64,000 bases of DNA from Pseudomonas citronellolis (GTDB lineage Bacteria > Pseudomonadota > Gammaproteobacteria > Pseudomonadales > Pseudomonadaceae): assembly GCF_900112375.1 (NCBI RefSeq), contig NZ_FOLS01000017.1:86199-150198 (forward strand), read 5' to 3'. Shown piece by piece: positions 51,426 through 62,895 of the stretch; within the stretch, counting starts at the first letter, position 1, and each line of letters opens with the position of its first letter. The notes below the pieces were generated by a model that was given only the letters and a program-made list of their open reading frames with translations, searched no databases and was not told the DNA's origin. The position numbers and the translations under genes are program-made.

Positions 51426-52988
51426 TCAGATGCCCGGCAGGCGCTGGCGGATGCTGCCCACCAGGGTGTCGAGGCTGGCGCTGTCCTGGGTGTCGACGCG
51501 CTTGCTGTGGGCTTGCTCGTCGGCGTCCAGGGCTTCGCGTCCGGCCTGCTGGGCCTGCACCACTTCGAGGGTGGCGTCGGACGGGTCGCCGCCTTGCGCC
51601 TGGCGCTGGGCCAGCCAGCCGGCGATCACGCTTTCCGGCGCCTGGCAGTCGAGGATCAGGTAGGGCACCCCGGTGTCGTCGGCGATATGGCGCGCGGCCT
51701 GGCGCTGGGCGTGCTTGAGGAAGGTAGCGTCGAGCACCACCGGGTAGCCGGCGCGGAGGATGTCGCCGGCCAGGGCGTTGAGGCGCTCGTAGGTGGCCGC
51801 GCTGGATTCGGCATTGTAGATGCCGCCTTGCAGGGCGCCGCGCTGGGCTTCGTGCTGTTCGCCGAACAGGCGCTTGCGCTCCACGTCCGAGCGCAGGCGG
51901 ATGGCGCCCAGGGCCTCGACCAGGCGCAGCGCCACCGAGCTCTTGCCCACCGCGGAAACGCCCATGGTCAGGGCCAGGAAGCGCGAGGGTATGGCGCTGT
52001 AGCTCTCCGCCAGGTTGGCGTAGTTGCGGTACTGGCGCAGGGTCGCGGCCTTCTGCACGGCGTCGTGCTGGTGGGCCAGGCTGAACAGGGCGATCTTGGC
52101 CCGCACCAGGGCGCGGTAGGCCTTGTAGAAGTTGAGGATTTCCAGGGACTGGTAGTCGCCGGTCTGCTCCAGGTACTGGCTGACGAAGCGCCGCGAATGG
52201 CACTTCAGACCGCGGTCCTCGAGGTCCATGGCGAGGAAGGCGTAGTCGGCGCAGACGTCGGTGAAGCGGAACGGCTCGTTGAACTCGATGCAGTCGAACA
52301 GCACCACCTGGCCGTCGATCAGCGCGGCGTTGCCCAGGTGGATGTCGCCGTGGCATTCGCGGATGAAGCCGTTCGCCTTGCGCGCCTGCAGCAGCGATTC
52401 CAGACGGTCGTAGGAGCTTTCGGCCCAGGCTTCCAGGGCGTCCAGCTGCAGCAGGTCGGCCTTGTCGCTGAGCAGCGGGCGGATCTGTTCGAAGTTCTGC
52501 CGCACCGGCGCCATCACCGCCTCGGCCGAGCCCAGCGGGTTGTCCTGCGGCACCTGCGGGGTGCGCAGGTGGAAGCCGGCGATCTGCTTCGCCAGGGCGT
52601 CGATGTGCTCGGAGGTCAGCTCGCCGCGCGCCTGCACCTCGCTGAGCAGGGCGTTCTGCGGGAATTCGCGGCACTTGAGCGCGTATTCGATCGCCGGGCC
52701 TTCGCCGCCCAGTTGTGGCGCGGCCTCGCTGCCGGTGATCGGCAGCACTTCCAGGTACAGGCCTTCGGTGAGGCGCTGGTTCAGGCGCAGTTCTTCCTCG
52801 CAGAAATGCTTGCGCGCCGCGAGGTCGGTGAAGTCGAGGAAGCCGAAGTTCACCGGCTTCTTGATCTTGTAAACGTACTGGCCGGTGAGCAGGACCCAGG
52901 AAATGTGGGTTTCGATGACCCGCACCTGCTCCACCGGGTGGGGGTACAGGGCAGGGTTCTGCAGGGCAGCGATCAGAGTCTGGCTCAC
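51426..52988 (-). CDS. Fused aminoglycoside phosphotransferase-like and P-loop kinase protein
   Basis: The 520-residue protein joins two domains. Residues 1-330 resemble aminoglycoside/choline kinases, with the catalytic loop CHGDIHLGNAAL and the metal-binding FDCIEFNEPFRF. Residues 340-510 form a zeta-toxin/gluconate-kinase-like P-loop domain with Walker A MGVSAVGKSS. Such fusions are common in proteobacteria, but no substrate is known. The start appears to be GTG, with AAGGA about nine bases upstream. It diverges from mrcB. Confidence 0.88.
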   Translation of the reverse strand: MSQTLIAALQNPALYPHPVEQVRVIETHISWVLLTGQYVYKIKKPVNFGFLDFTDLAARKHFCEEELRLNQRLTEGLYLEVLPITGSEAAPQLGGEGPAIEYALKCREFPQNALLSEVQARGELTSEHIDALAKQIAGFHLRTPQVPQDNPLGSAEAVMAPVRQNFEQIRPLLSDKADLLQLDALEAWAESSYDRLESLLQARKANGFIRECHGDIHLGNAALIDGQVVLFDCIEFNEPFRFTDVCADYAFLAMDLEDRGLKCHSRRFVSQYLEQTGDYQSLEILNFYKAYRALVRAKIALFSLAHQHDAVQKAATLRQYRNYANLAESYSAIPSRFLALTMGVSAVGKSSVALRLVEALGAIRLRSDVERKRLFGEQHEAQRGALQGGIYNAESSAATYERLNALAGDILRAGYPVVLDATFLKHAQRQAARHIADDTGVPYLILDCQAPESVIAGWLAQRQAQGGDPSDATLEVVQAQQAGREALDADEQAHSKRVDTQDSASLDTLVGSIRQRLPGI

Positions 52989-53170
52989 GGGATATTGTCC
53001 TTGGCTGTCCGGATTCGGGAGGCAGGCATTATGGCGGCATCGCCGGTGGCTGCAAACTTGCCTGGCGCCGCAGGCAACCAATCGGCTGCCCGCTGGTCGA
53101 AGCTGCGTCGCTTTGGCCGGGGCACTTCCGCGCGCCTGCGACAGAGCCCGGACACCGCCTCGCGCGGCGT

Positions 53171-53199
53171 CTGTCCCCTGTGGATAAAGTACGTATAAT
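53171..53199 (+). promoter_or_regulatory. Promoter-like signal adjoining the mrcB start codon
   Basis: A perfect TATAAT (53194-53199) lies nine bases before the mrcB ATG; a weak -35 (CTGTCC) is 17 bases further up. Transcription would start at or within two bases of the ATG, giving a leaderless or nearly leaderless mRNA. No Shine-Dalgarno is visible. Confidence 0.55.
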
Positions 53200-53207
53200 G
53201 CGCCGCC

Positions 53208-55529
53208 ATGACGCGTCCCCGATCCCCCCGTTCCCGTAAGAATCAAAAGTCCGCTCCGTCGCGCAAGTGGCTGGGCTGGCTGCTCAAGCTCAGCCTCGTC
53301 GGCCTGGTCGTGCTGGCCGGTTTCGCCGTGTATCTCGATGCGGTCGTCCAGGAGAAGTTCTCCGGCAAGCGCTGGACCATCCCGGCCAAGGTCTATGCCC
53401 GGCCGCTGGAGCTGTTCGTCGGCCTGAAGCTGAACAAGGACGACTTCCTCCAGGAACTCGGCGCCCTGGGTTACCGCCGCGATGGCACGGTCAGCGGCCC
53501 GGGCATGGTGGCCGTGTCCGGCGGCACGGTCGACCTCAATACCCGCGGCTTCCAGTTCTACGAGGGCGCCGAGCCCGCGCAGCGCATCCGCGTGCGTTTC
53601 TCCGGCGACTACGTGGCCGGCCTGTCCCGCGCCGACGGTTCCAAGCTGGACGTCGCGCGCATGGAGCCGCTGCTGATCGGCGGCATGTACCCCTCGCACA
53701 ACGAAGACCGCATCCTCATCAAGCTGGACGAGGTGCCGCCGTACCTGGTCGACACCCTGGTGGCGGTGGAAGACCGCGACTTCTGGTCCCACCATGGCGT
53801 CTCGCTGAAGTCCATCGCCCGCGCCGTCTGGGTCAACGCCAGCGCCGGGCAGTTGCGCCAGGGCGGCAGCACCCTGACCCAGCAGTTGGTGAAGAACTTC
53901 TTCCTGACCAACGAGCGCAGCCTCAGCCGCAAGCTCACCGAAGCCATGATGGCGGTGCTGCTGGAGCTGCACTACGACAAGCGCGAGATCCTCGAGGGCT
54001 ACCTCAACGAGGTGTTCCTCGGCCAGGACGGCCAGCGTTCGGTGAACGGCTTCGGCCTGGCCAGCCAGTACTTCTTCAGCCAGCCGCTGTCCGAGCTCAA
54101 GCTGCCGCAGATCGCGCTGCTGGTGGGTATGGTCAAGGGGCCGTCCTACTACAATCCGCGGCGCAACCCGGAGCGCGCCATGGAGCGGCGCAACGTGGTG
54201 CTCGACGTGCTCGCCGAGCAGGGCGTGATCACCCCCGAGCAGGCCGCGGCGGCCAAGCAGGCGCCCCTGGGCGTGACGCGCCAGGGCAGCATGGCCAACA
54301 GCTCGTACCCGGCGTTCCTCGACCTGGTGAAGCGCCAGCTGCGCCAGGACTACCGCGAGGAAGACCTGACCGAGGAAGGTCTGCGCATCTTCACCAGCTT
54401 CGATCCGATCCTGCAGTACAAGGCGGAAACCGCGGTCACCGAGACCTTCAAGCGCTTCGCCGGGCGCAAGGGCCTGGACCAGACGGAAACCGCGATGGTC
54501 GTGACCAACCCGGAGACCGGCGAAGTGCAGGCGCTGATCGGCAGCCGCGATTCGCGCTTCGCCGGCTTCAATCGCGCGGTGGACGCCACCCGGCCGATCG
54601 GCTCGCTGGTCAAGCCGGCGGTCTACCTGACCGCCCTCGAACGGCCCAGCCAGTACACCCTGACCACCTGGATCCAGGACCAGCCGTTCTCCATCAAGGG
54701 CAAGGACGGCCAGGTGTGGACGCCGAAGAACTACGAAGGCAGCTCCAACGGCACCATCTTCCTCTACCAGGGGCTGGCGCGTTCGCTGAACCTGTCCACC
54801 GCCAAGCTGGGCCTGGACCTGGGCGTGCCCAACGTGCTCAAGACTCTCGAACGCCTGGGCGTGCAGGTGGACTGGCCGGCCTACCCGTCGATGCTGCTGG
54901 GCGCCGGCGCCATGACGCCGATGCAGGTGGCGACCATGTACCAGACCATCGCCAGCGGCGGCTTCAACACCCCGCTGCGCAGTATCCGCAGCGTGGTCGC
55001 CGCCGACGGCCAGCCGCTCAAGCGCTATCCGTTCCAGGTCCAGCAGCGCTTCGACTCGGGCTCCATCTACCTGCTGCAGAACGCCATGCAGCGGGTGATG
55101 CGCGAGGGCACCGCGCGCTCGGCCTACAACCAGTTGCCGTCGAACCTGACCCTGGCGGGCAAGACCGGCACCACCAACGACTCCCGCGACAGCTGGTTCT
55201 CCGGTTTCGGCCAGGACCTGCTGGCGGTGGTCTGGCTGGGCCGCGACGACAACGGCAAGACGCCCTTCACCGGCGCCACCGGCGCGCTGCAGATCTGGAC
55301 CAGCTTCATGCGCAAGGCCGACCCCCTGCCGCTGGACATGCCGATGCCGGATAATGTCAGCATGGCCTGGGTCGATCCGCGTACCGGCCAGGGCAGCGAC
55401 GCCAATTGTCCGGGCGCCGTGCAGATGCCCTATATTCGCGGAAGCGAGCCGGCGCCCGGCGCCGGCTGTGGCAACAACCAGACGCCGGCCGGCGAGGTCA
55501 TGGACTGGGTCCGTGGCTGGCTGAACTGA
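53208..55529 (+). CDS. mrcB: penicillin-binding protein 1B, bifunctional transglycosylase/transpeptidase
   Basis: PBP1b polymerises and cross-links peptidoglycan at the inner membrane. The 773-residue protein has a basic N-terminus, one membrane segment (about 24-45), a UB2H-like domain, a GT51 domain with the catalytic glutamate near 188 (VAVEDRDFWSHHGVSLKSI) and QGGSTLTQQLVKN, and a transpeptidase domain with SxxK at about 465 (GSLVKPA) and KTGTT at about 651. The ATG lacks a Shine-Dalgarno and lies just after a TATAAT box. The activator gene lpoP follows 16 bases downstream. Confidence 0.97.
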   Translation: MTRPRSPRSRKNQKSAPSRKWLGWLLKLSLVGLVVLAGFAVYLDAVVQEKFSGKRWTIPAKVYARPLELFVGLKLNKDDFLQELGALGYRRDGTVSGPGMVAVSGGTVDLNTRGFQFYEGAEPAQRIRVRFSGDYVAGLSRADGSKLDVARMEPLLIGGMYPSHNEDRILIKLDEVPPYLVDTLVAVEDRDFWSHHGVSLKSIARAVWVNASAGQLRQGGSTLTQQLVKNFFLTNERSLSRKLTEAMMAVLLELHYDKREILEGYLNEVFLGQDGQRSVNGFGLASQYFFSQPLSELKLPQIALLVGMVKGPSYYNPRRNPERAMERRNVVLDVLAEQGVITPEQAAAAKQAPLGVTRQGSMANSSYPAFLDLVKRQLRQDYREEDLTEEGLRIFTSFDPILQYKAETAVTETFKRFAGRKGLDQTETAMVVTNPETGEVQALIGSRDSRFAGFNRAVDATRPIGSLVKPAVYLTALERPSQYTLTTWIQDQPFSIKGKDGQVWTPKNYEGSSNGTIFLYQGLARSLNLSTAKLGLDLGVPNVLKTLERLGVQVDWPAYPSMLLGAGAMTPMQVATMYQTIASGGFNTPLRSIRSVVAADGQPLKRYPFQVQQRFDSGSIYLLQNAMQRVMREGTARSAYNQLPSNLTLAGKTGTTNDSRDSWFSGFGQDLLAVVWLGRDDNGKTPFTGATGALQIWTSFMRKADPLPLDMPMPDNVSMAWVDPRTGQGSDANCPGAVQMPYIRGSEPAPGAGCGNNQTPAGEVMDWVRGWLN

Positions 55530-55545
55530 GGCGAGAGGATTCGAA

Positions 55546-56376
55546 GTGAAAAACGCGTGGTTTGCCGTGGCTGCCGCCGCGGCCGTGCTGTCCGGCTGCG
55601 CTTCCCCGCAGCAGGGCGCTATCCCGGTGCGGGATTCCGGCACCTCGGTGTCCAACCAGGAGCGGGTCGGCTATTCCAATGCCAACCGCCCGGCCAATGC
55701 CAACACCGCGCCGAGCGCGGCATCGCAGCCGGCCGGTGACTCCGGCGTGACCGTGATGGTGCCCCAGGATGCCGGCATGGCACCGATCCAGACCTTCCCG
55801 GCGCAGACTGGCGCAGCGCCGATCTCCACCGCCCCGATCACTCCGGGCGTGCAGTCCGGCAGCGTCCCGGCGGCGCCCGCCGGCAGCGCGCCGAGCAATA
55901 TCAGCGCCACCGGCGGCTTCAGCCAGCAGACCTACCAGCAGCCGGTCTACCAGCAGCAACAGCCCAGCTACCAGCAGCAGGCCCCGGCCGCGCCGGTGCA
56001 GGCGCCGTCGGGCATTCCCTCGCGCAACGCGCCGCTGGCCGCCGACGAGCAGCTCGATGGCCCGGTCCTGGCGCTGCTCACCACCGCTCAGCAACAGCAG
56101 GGCAGCGGCGACCTCAACGGCGCCTCGGCCAGCCTGGAGCGCGCCCAGCGCATCGCCCCGCGCGAGCCGCAGGTGCTCTACAAGCTCGCCCAGGTGCGCC
56201 TGGCCCAGGGCGACGCCGCCCAGGCCGAGCAGGTGGCGCGCCGCGGCCTGTCGCTGGCCAACGGCCGGCCGACGCTGCAGGCCAGCCTGTGGGACGTGAT
56301 CGCCAAGGCCCGCGAGGCCCAGGGTGACGCGGCCGGCGCGGCTACCGCGCGGCAGAACGCCAAGGCAACGCTGTGA
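55546..56376 (+). CDS. lpoP: PBP1b-activating outer-membrane lipoprotein LpoP
   Basis: LpoP stimulates PBP1b from the outer membrane. The 276-residue protein starts with GTG, has a lipobox VLSGC (Cys18), a long Ala/Pro/Gln/Ser-rich unstructured stretch (about 30-160, with YQQPVYQQQQPSYQQQAP) that could span the periplasm, and C-terminal TPR units (LNGASASLERAQRIAPREPQ, then LAQVRLAQGDAAQAEQVARR). This architecture and its place beside mrcB match LpoP of P. aeruginosa, which is unrelated to the LpoB of enterics. Confidence 0.93.
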   Translation: MKNAWFAVAAAAAVLSGCASPQQGAIPVRDSGTSVSNQERVGYSNANRPANANTAPSAASQPAGDSGVTVMVPQDAGMAPIQTFPAQTGAAPISTAPITPGVQSGSVPAAPAGSAPSNISATGGFSQQTYQQPVYQQQQPSYQQQAPAAPVQAPSGIPSRNAPLAADEQLDGPVLALLTTAQQQQGSGDLNGASASLERAQRIAPREPQVLYKLAQVRLAQGDAAQAEQVARRGLSLANGRPTLQASLWDVIAKAREAQGDAAGAATARQNAKATL

Positions 56377-56705
56377 TGGACGATCGCCTGCCGGCCGTGG
56401 CCGACCAGCTCCTGCTGATCGAGCGGGAGCTGCGCGCGCTGTCGCTGTGGGGGGAACAGCCGCCCTCGGAGGAGGCGCTGGCCAGCCAGGAGCCGTTCTG
56501 CGTGGATACGCTGGAGCTGGAGGAATGGCTGCAGTGGATCTTCCTGCCGCGCATGAAGCTGATCATCGAGACGGGCGCGCAGCTGCCGCGCGCCTCGGGC
56601 ATTCGCGCCATCGCCGAAATGGTCTACGTGGACGAGGGCGAGCACATGCACGCCCTGTTCGAGGCCCTGGGCGAGTTCGACCGGCTGATCGGCGAGGCGC
56701 CCTGA
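56376..56705 (+). CDS. YqcC family protein
   Basis: The 109-residue acidic helical protein (VADQLLLIERELRALSLWGE, then LEEWLQWIFLPRMKLIIETG) matches the YqcC family, of unknown function and in E. coli next to the pseudouridine synthase gene truC. The ATG shares a base with the lpoP stop (TGATG), which makes it the third gene of the mrcB operon. A GTG one codon earlier is also possible. Confidence 0.9.
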   Translation: MDDRLPAVADQLLLIERELRALSLWGEQPPSEEALASQEPFCVDTLELEEWLQWIFLPRMKLIIETGAQLPRASGIRAIAEMVYVDEGEHMHALFEALGEFDRLIGEAP

Positions 56706-56723
56706 GCCGCGCCTACGCGTCGG

Positions 56724-57170
56724 TCAGTTGCAGTTCTTCTGCAGGTCCTGCTCGGTCTGGGTGATGCGGGCCTGCCGCTCTTCTTCCGGGATGCGCCGCA
56801 TCTCGCCGTCGTCGTCGGCCACCCGCACCCGCGGGTTGTTCTTCAATTGCGCCAGGTTGGTCCGCAGGGTGTCGCAGTAGCGCGCGCGCTCGGCCTCCTG
56901 CTGGGCGACCTCCTGGCGCACCTTCTCGTCGGCGGCCTTCTGCTTGTCGCTGGCCGAAGGCGCCGGCGCGGGAGCCGGCCTGGGCGGCAGCGGGAAGCCC
57001 GAGGGCGGCGGGGCGACCTTGGTGTCCACGGTGGCGGCTTCGGCGCCCTGCGGCGGCTGCGCGCCAAAATGCGTGACGCCCTGGGCGTCGACCCACTTGT
57101 ATACCTGGGCGGCCATCAGCGGAGCACTCAGGGCGAACATCAGAGCGCCCATCACAATCGTCCGTCGCAT
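56724..57170 (-). CDS. DUF4124 periplasmic protein
   Basis: The 148-residue product has a signal peptide (MRRTIVMGALMFALSAPLMA) and the DUF4124 motif VYKWVDAQGVTHFGAQPP, with a proline-rich linker and a charged helical C-terminal half containing two cysteines (98 and 147). The domain is common in gammaproteobacterial periplasmic proteins and its function is unknown. It converges on the YqcC gene and diverges from ilvI. Confidence 0.88.
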   Translation of the reverse strand: MRRTIVMGALMFALSAPLMAAQVYKWVDAQGVTHFGAQPPQGAEAATVDTKVAPPPSGFPLPPRPAPAPAPSASDKQKAADEKVRQEVAQQEAERARYCDTLRTNLAQLKNNPRVRVADDDGEMRRIPEEERQARITQTEQDLQKNCN

Positions 57171-57278
57171 GCGGTTTCGGTCCTTGGATGCGGAAACTGC
57201 GGGTAACTATAACCAAAAGTGTCGAGGCGTCCGCAGAGAAAGATCACAACCTGCGTTAGACACAAATCCATATATGGC

Positions 57279-57572
57279 TTGACTTGACGAGGCCGAATCA
57301 GAAGAATCCAAGGTTCGCTGCAGTGGGCCGGCCGCAAGCTGGTTTTACTCGGCAGACAAGAGGCGCTACCCGCGCCGCTAAGTTTCACCCTGCTTCGCGT
57401 TACCTCGCGCTGGGTGGAGGCCCTCCGTAACACACCAGGTGCGCCTCCAAGTTCTGCTCATTCGGCAGTCGACGTAGCCGGCGATCACAATCGCCCAATT
57501 GTCTGCCGGGCAGCCAACCAAGTTTCGGTCCCCCGCCCCTGGGAGATCGTTTAGCGTTCTAGAGGTGACAAC
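57279..57572 (+). promoter_or_regulatory. Long upstream region and candidate promoter of ilvI
   Basis: TTGACT and AAGAAT are 17 bases apart at 57279-57307, which would give a leader of about 260 bases. A short GTG-started frame (57320 onward) is not rich in Val, Leu or Ile, so a classical attenuation peptide is not seen. Overlapping GC-rich inverted segments around 57399-57446 (for example GGAGGC/GCCTCC) suggest leader structure. The rest of the 402-bp gap holds nothing recognisable. Confidence 0.45.
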
Positions 57573-59303
57573 GTGGAGCTTTTATCCGGCGCTGAAATGG
57601 TCGTCCGCTCGTTGCGTGACGAAGGCGTTAAGTACATCTACGGGTACCCGGGCGGTGCCCTCCTGCACATCTACGACGCTCTCTTCAAAGAGAACGACGT
57701 GACCCACATTCTCGTGCGTCACGAGCAGGCCGCTACCCACATGGCCGACGGCTATGCGCGCGCCACCGGCAAGCCCGGCGTGGTCCTGGTGACCTCCGGC
57801 CCCGGCGCGACCAACGCCATCACCGGCATCGCCACCGCCTACATGGACTCCATCCCGATGGTGGTGATCTCCGGCCAGGTGTCGAGCAACATGGTCGGCA
57901 CCGACGCCTTCCAGGAAACCGACATGGTCGGCATTTCCCGGCCGATCGTGAAGCACAGCTTCATCATCAAGCACCCTTCGGAAATCCCCGAGGTCATCAA
58001 GAAGGCCTTCTACATCGCCCAGTCCGGCCGTCCGGGCCCGGTGGTGATCGACATTCCGAAAGACATGGGCGACCCGACGCAGAAGTTCGAGTACGCCTAT
58101 CCGAAGAAGGTCAAGCTGCGCTCCTACAGCCCCGCGGTCCGCGGCCACTCCGGCCAGATCCGCAAGGCCGCCGAGCTGCTGCTGGCCGCCAAGCGCCCGA
58201 TCATCTATTCCGGTGGCGGCGTCATCATGGGCAACGCTTCCGAGCCGCTGACCGAAGTGGCGCGCCTGCTCAATATCCCGGTGACCAACACCCTCATGGG
58301 CCTGGGCGGCTTCCCCGGCAACGACCGCCAGTTCGTCGGCATGCTCGGCATGCACGGCAGCTACACCGCCAACCTGGCAATGCACCACGCGGACGTGATC
58401 TTCGCCGTCGGCGCGCGCTTCGATGACCGCGTCATCAACGGCGAGACCGCCGCCAAGTTCTGCCCGAACGCCAAGATCATCCACGTCGACATCGACCCGG
58501 CCTCGATCTCCAAGACCGTCAAGGCCGACATCCCGATCGTCGGTCCGGTGGACAGCGTGCTGGCCGAGATGGCCACCATCCTCAAGGAAATCGGCGAGAC
58601 CCCGAACAAGGAAGCCGTGGCCGCCTGGTGGAAGCAGATCGACGAGTGGCGCGGCAACCGCGGCCTGTTCCCCTACGACAAGGGCGACGGCAGCATCATC
58701 AAGCCGCAGAGCGTCATCGAGACCCTCTGGGAAGTCACCGGCGGCGACGCCTTCGTGGCCTCCGACGTGGGCCAGCACCAGATGTTCGCCGCCCAGTACT
58801 ACCGCTTCAACAAGCCCAATCGCTGGATCAACTCCGGCGGCCTGGGCACCATGGGCTTCGGTTTCCCCGCGGCCATGGGCGTGAAGCTGAACTTCCCGGA
58901 GGCCGACGTGGCCTGCGTGACCGGCGAAGGCAGCATCCAGATGAACATCCAGGAGCTGTCGACCTGCCTGCAGTACGACCTGCCGGTGAAGATCGTCAAC
59001 CTGAACAACGGTGCGCTGGGCATGGTCCGCCAATGGCAGGACATGCAGTACAACAGCCGCTACTCGCACTCCTACATGGAATCCCTGCCTGACTTCGTCA
59101 AGCTGGCCGAGGCCTATGGCCACGTCGGTATGCGCATCACCGACCTCAAGGACCTGAAGCCGAAGATGGAAGAGGCGTTCGCCATGAAGAACCGCCTGGT
59201 CTTCCTCGACATCCAGGTCGATACCAGCGAGCACGTCTATCCGATGCAGATCCGCGGCGGTTCGATGCGCGACATGTGGCTGAGCAAGACGGAGCGTACC
59301 TGA
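57573..59303 (+). CDS. ilvI: acetolactate synthase catalytic subunit IlvI
   Basis: It condenses pyruvate with pyruvate or 2-oxobutanoate in valine, leucine and isoleucine synthesis. The 576-residue thiamine-diphosphate enzyme has the activating Glu51 in [15 protein letters not shown], the FAD/CoA-oxidase-derived middle domain and the ThDP motif [20 protein letters not shown] to NLNN. The GTG start follows AGAGGTGA. ilvH starts two bases after its stop. Confidence 0.97.
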   Translation: MELLSGAEMVVRSLRDEGVKYIYGYPGGALLHIYDALFKENDVTHILVRHEQAATHMADGYARATGKPGVVLVTSGPGATNAITGIATAYMDSIPMVVISGQVSSNMVGTDAFQETDMVGISRPIVKHSFIIKHPSEIPEVIKKAFYIAQSGRPGPVVIDIPKDMGDPTQKFEYAYPKKVKLRSYSPAVRGHSGQIRKAAELLLAAKRPIIYSGGGVIMGNASEPLTEVARLLNIPVTNTLMGLGGFPGNDRQFVGMLGMHGSYTANLAMHHADVIFAVGARFDDRVINGETAAKFCPNAKIIHVDIDPASISKTVKADIPIVGPVDSVLAEMATILKEIGETPNKEAVAAWWKQIDEWRGNRGLFPYDKGDGSIIKPQSVIETLWEVTGGDAFVASDVGQHQMFAAQYYRFNKPNRWINSGGLGTMGFGFPAAMGVKLNFPEADVACVTGEGSIQMNIQELSTCLQYDLPVKIVNLNNGALGMVRQWQDMQYNSRYSHSYMESLPDFVKLAEAYGHVGMRITDLKDLKPKMEEAFAMKNRLVFLDIQVDTSEHVYPMQIRGGSMRDMWLSKTERT

Positions 59304-59305
59304 TC

Positions 59306-60860
<1,555 letters not shown>

Positions 60861-60881
60861 GGGCTTAGCGACACTTGAAGA

Positions 60882-60905
60882 AACGCGGCCCCGGCCGCGT
60901 TTTTT
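60882..60905 (+). terminator. Terminator of the ilvIHC operon
   Basis: AACGCGGC and GCCGCGTT pair perfectly around CCCG and lead into six consecutive Ts. Confidence 0.93.
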
Positions 60906-61000
60906 CGTTCTTGCCCGGGGTTCTGGTATAAAGCCTGTGCGCCCGGGCGTCCGTGCCCCGCGCTCGATCTTATTCCGCTGAGTTCCCTAAGGAAGTCTCC

Positions 61001-61819
61001 ATGAGTGAAGGTCCCGAGGAGCCGAACAAGGCCTCCGAAGAAACCGAAAGCCTGCTGCCCATCGACGAGCACGTCGAGGAAGGGCACGACGCCGACGGCC
61101 GCAAGGTCCGCCACCGCGGCATCTACCTGCTGCCCAACCTGTTCACCACCGCGGCGCTGTTCACCGGCCTGTACGCCATCATCAACGCCATGAGCGGCGA
61201 CTTCTCCAATGCCGCCATCGCCATCTTCGTCGCCATGGTCCTGGATGGTCTGGACGGTCGCGTCGCGCGCCTGACCAACACCCAGAGCGCCTTCGGCGCC
61301 GAGTACGACTCGCTGTCGGACATGGTCGCCTTCGGCGTGGCCCCGGCGCTGGTCGCTTTCGAGTGGGCGCTGAGCAGCCTGGGCAAGGTCGGCTGGATGG
61401 TCGCCTTCATCTATGTGGCCGGTGCCGCGCTGCGCCTGGCGCGCTTCAACACCCAGGTGGGCAAGGCCGACAAGCGCTACTTCATCGGCCTGGCCAGCCC
61501 GGCCGCCGCCGCCCTGGTGGCCGGCACCGTGTGGGCCTTCGCCGACTTCGACATCCAGGGTGCCAAGGTCTCCCTGCTGGTCGCGCTGATGGTCGCCGCC
61601 GCCGGCATGCTGATGGTCAGCAACATCAAGTACCACAGCTTCAAGGATCTCGACCTGCGCGGCCGCGTGCCCTTCGTGGCGATCCTGGTGGTGGTGCTGG
61701 CCTTCGCCGTGGTCTTCACCGACCCGCCGCGCATCCTGCTGCTGCTGTTCCTCGCTTATGCCGCGTCCGGTCCGGTGCAATACTTGTTGCAATTGCGCCG
61801 TCGCCGCCGTCCGAGCTGA
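61001..61819 (+). CDS. pssA: CDP-diacylglycerol-serine O-phosphatidyltransferase PssA
   Basis: It makes phosphatidylserine, the precursor of phosphatidylethanolamine, in the inner membrane. The 272-residue protein has an acidic N-terminal tail, about seven membrane segments and the CDP-alcohol phosphotransferase signature (DG-x2-AR-x8-G-x3-D-x3-D) within LDGLDGRVARLTNTQSAFGA and EYDSLSD. This is the integral-membrane (Bacillus-type) enzyme, not the peripheral E. coli type. AAGGAA precedes the ATG. The basic C-terminus reads LRRRRRPS. Confidence 0.95.
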   Translation: MSEGPEEPNKASEETESLLPIDEHVEEGHDADGRKVRHRGIYLLPNLFTTAALFTGLYAIINAMSGDFSNAAIAIFVAMVLDGLDGRVARLTNTQSAFGAEYDSLSDMVAFGVAPALVAFEWALSSLGKVGWMVAFIYVAGAALRLARFNTQVGKADKRYFIGLASPAAAALVAGTVWAFADFDIQGAKVSLLVALMVAAAGMLMVSNIKYHSFKDLDLRGRVPFVAILVVVLAFAVVFTDPPRILLLLFLAYAASGPVQYLLQLRRRRRPS

Positions 61820-61881
61820 TGTAATTTCCCCCGGGCTCCGCAGTCTATTGGCGCACACAGCCAGTCGTTGCGGAGCCCGCC

Positions 61882-62895
61882 ATGCTGATCCGTATTGCCC
61901 GACCTTCCGATTGCCACGAGTCGGAAGTCACCCCTGAAACCCTTTATCTCTCCCGCCGCCGTTTCCTCGCCGCCAGTGCGGCAGGTGCCGCCCTTGCCGG
62001 TCTGCCGGCCATGGGGTTGGCTGATCCTTCCCGATATGCCGATGTGGAAGCCGCTGCGAGCACACCGGGCTGGTTCAGTGAGAAGCTGCCGGCGATCAAA
62101 TGGGATGCCGTCACTGTGCAAGGGGAGAGCATCACCCCCTTCAAGGATGCGACCACCTATAACAACTTCTACGAGTTCGGCCCGGACAAGGGCGACCCGG
62201 CCGCCAACGCCGGCGCACTGAGGACCGAGCCCTGGTCGGTGGTGATCGATGGCGAGGTGGCGAAGCCCGGCAAGTACGCCCTTGAGGACTTCATCAAGCC
62301 CTACCAGCTGGAAGAGCGCATCTACCGCCTGCGCTGCGTGGAGGCCTGGTCGATGGTCATCCCCTGGATCGGCTTCCCGCTGTCGGAGCTGATCAAGCGT
62401 GTCGAGCCGACGGGCAACGCCAAGTACCTGCGCTTCGAAACCCTGGTCGACCGCGAGCGCATGCCCGGCGTGCAATCCAATTTCGCCCTGATCGACTGGC
62501 CCTACGTGGAGGGCCTGCGGATGGATGAGGCCATGCACCCGCTGGCGATTCTCGTCGTGGGCATGTACGGCCGCATCCTGGCCAACCAGAACGGCGCGCC
62601 GCTGCGCCTGATCGTGCCGTGGAAGTACGGCTTCAAGGGCGCCAAGTCGATCATCCGCATCAGCTTCGTCGCCGAACAGCCGAAGACCACCTGGGAAAGC
62701 CTGGCGCCCGACGAGTACGGCTTCTACGCCAACGTCAACCCGACGGTGGACCACCCGCGCTGGAGCCAGGCTCGCGAGCGGCGCCTGCCCAGCGGACTAT
62801 TCAGCCCCAATGTTCGTCCCACCCTCATGTTCAATGGCTACGCCGACGAAGTGGCCTCGCTGTACGCGGGGATGGACCTGAGGAAGAACTATTGA
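61882..62895 (+). CDS. msrP: protein-methionine-sulfoxide reductase catalytic subunit MsrP
   Basis: MsrP repairs oxidised methionine in periplasmic proteins. The 337-residue molybdoenzyme has a Tat signal ([17 protein letters not shown], 24-40) and the molybdenum-ligating Cys152 in [11 protein letters not shown], followed by [16 protein letters not shown] precedes the ATG. The stop shares a base with the msrQ start, and the MsrQ haem membrane protein supplies its electrons. Confidence 0.96.
   Translation: MLIRIARPSDCHESEVTPETLYLSRRRFLAASAAGAALAGLPAMGLADPSRYADVEAAASTPGWFSEKLPAIKWDAVTVQGESITPFKDATTYNNFYEFGPDKGDPAANAGALRTEPWSVVIDGEVAKPGKYALEDFIKPYQLEERIYRLRCVEAWSMVIPWIGFPLSELIKRVEPTGNAKYLRFETLVDRERMPGVQSNFALIDWPYVEGLRMDEAMHPLAILVVGMYGRILANQNGAPLRLIVPWKYGFKGAKSIIRISFVAEQPKTTWESLAPDEYGFYANVNPTVDHPRWSQARERRLPSGLFSPNVRPTLMFNGYADEVASLYAGMDLRKNY

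Noticed and set aside
51426..55655. A 1409-codon minus-strand frame joining the kinase gene with sequence opposite mrcB
   Set aside because: Only the first 520 codons from 52988 are a recognisable protein; the upstream part is antisense to mrcB and follows GC bias.
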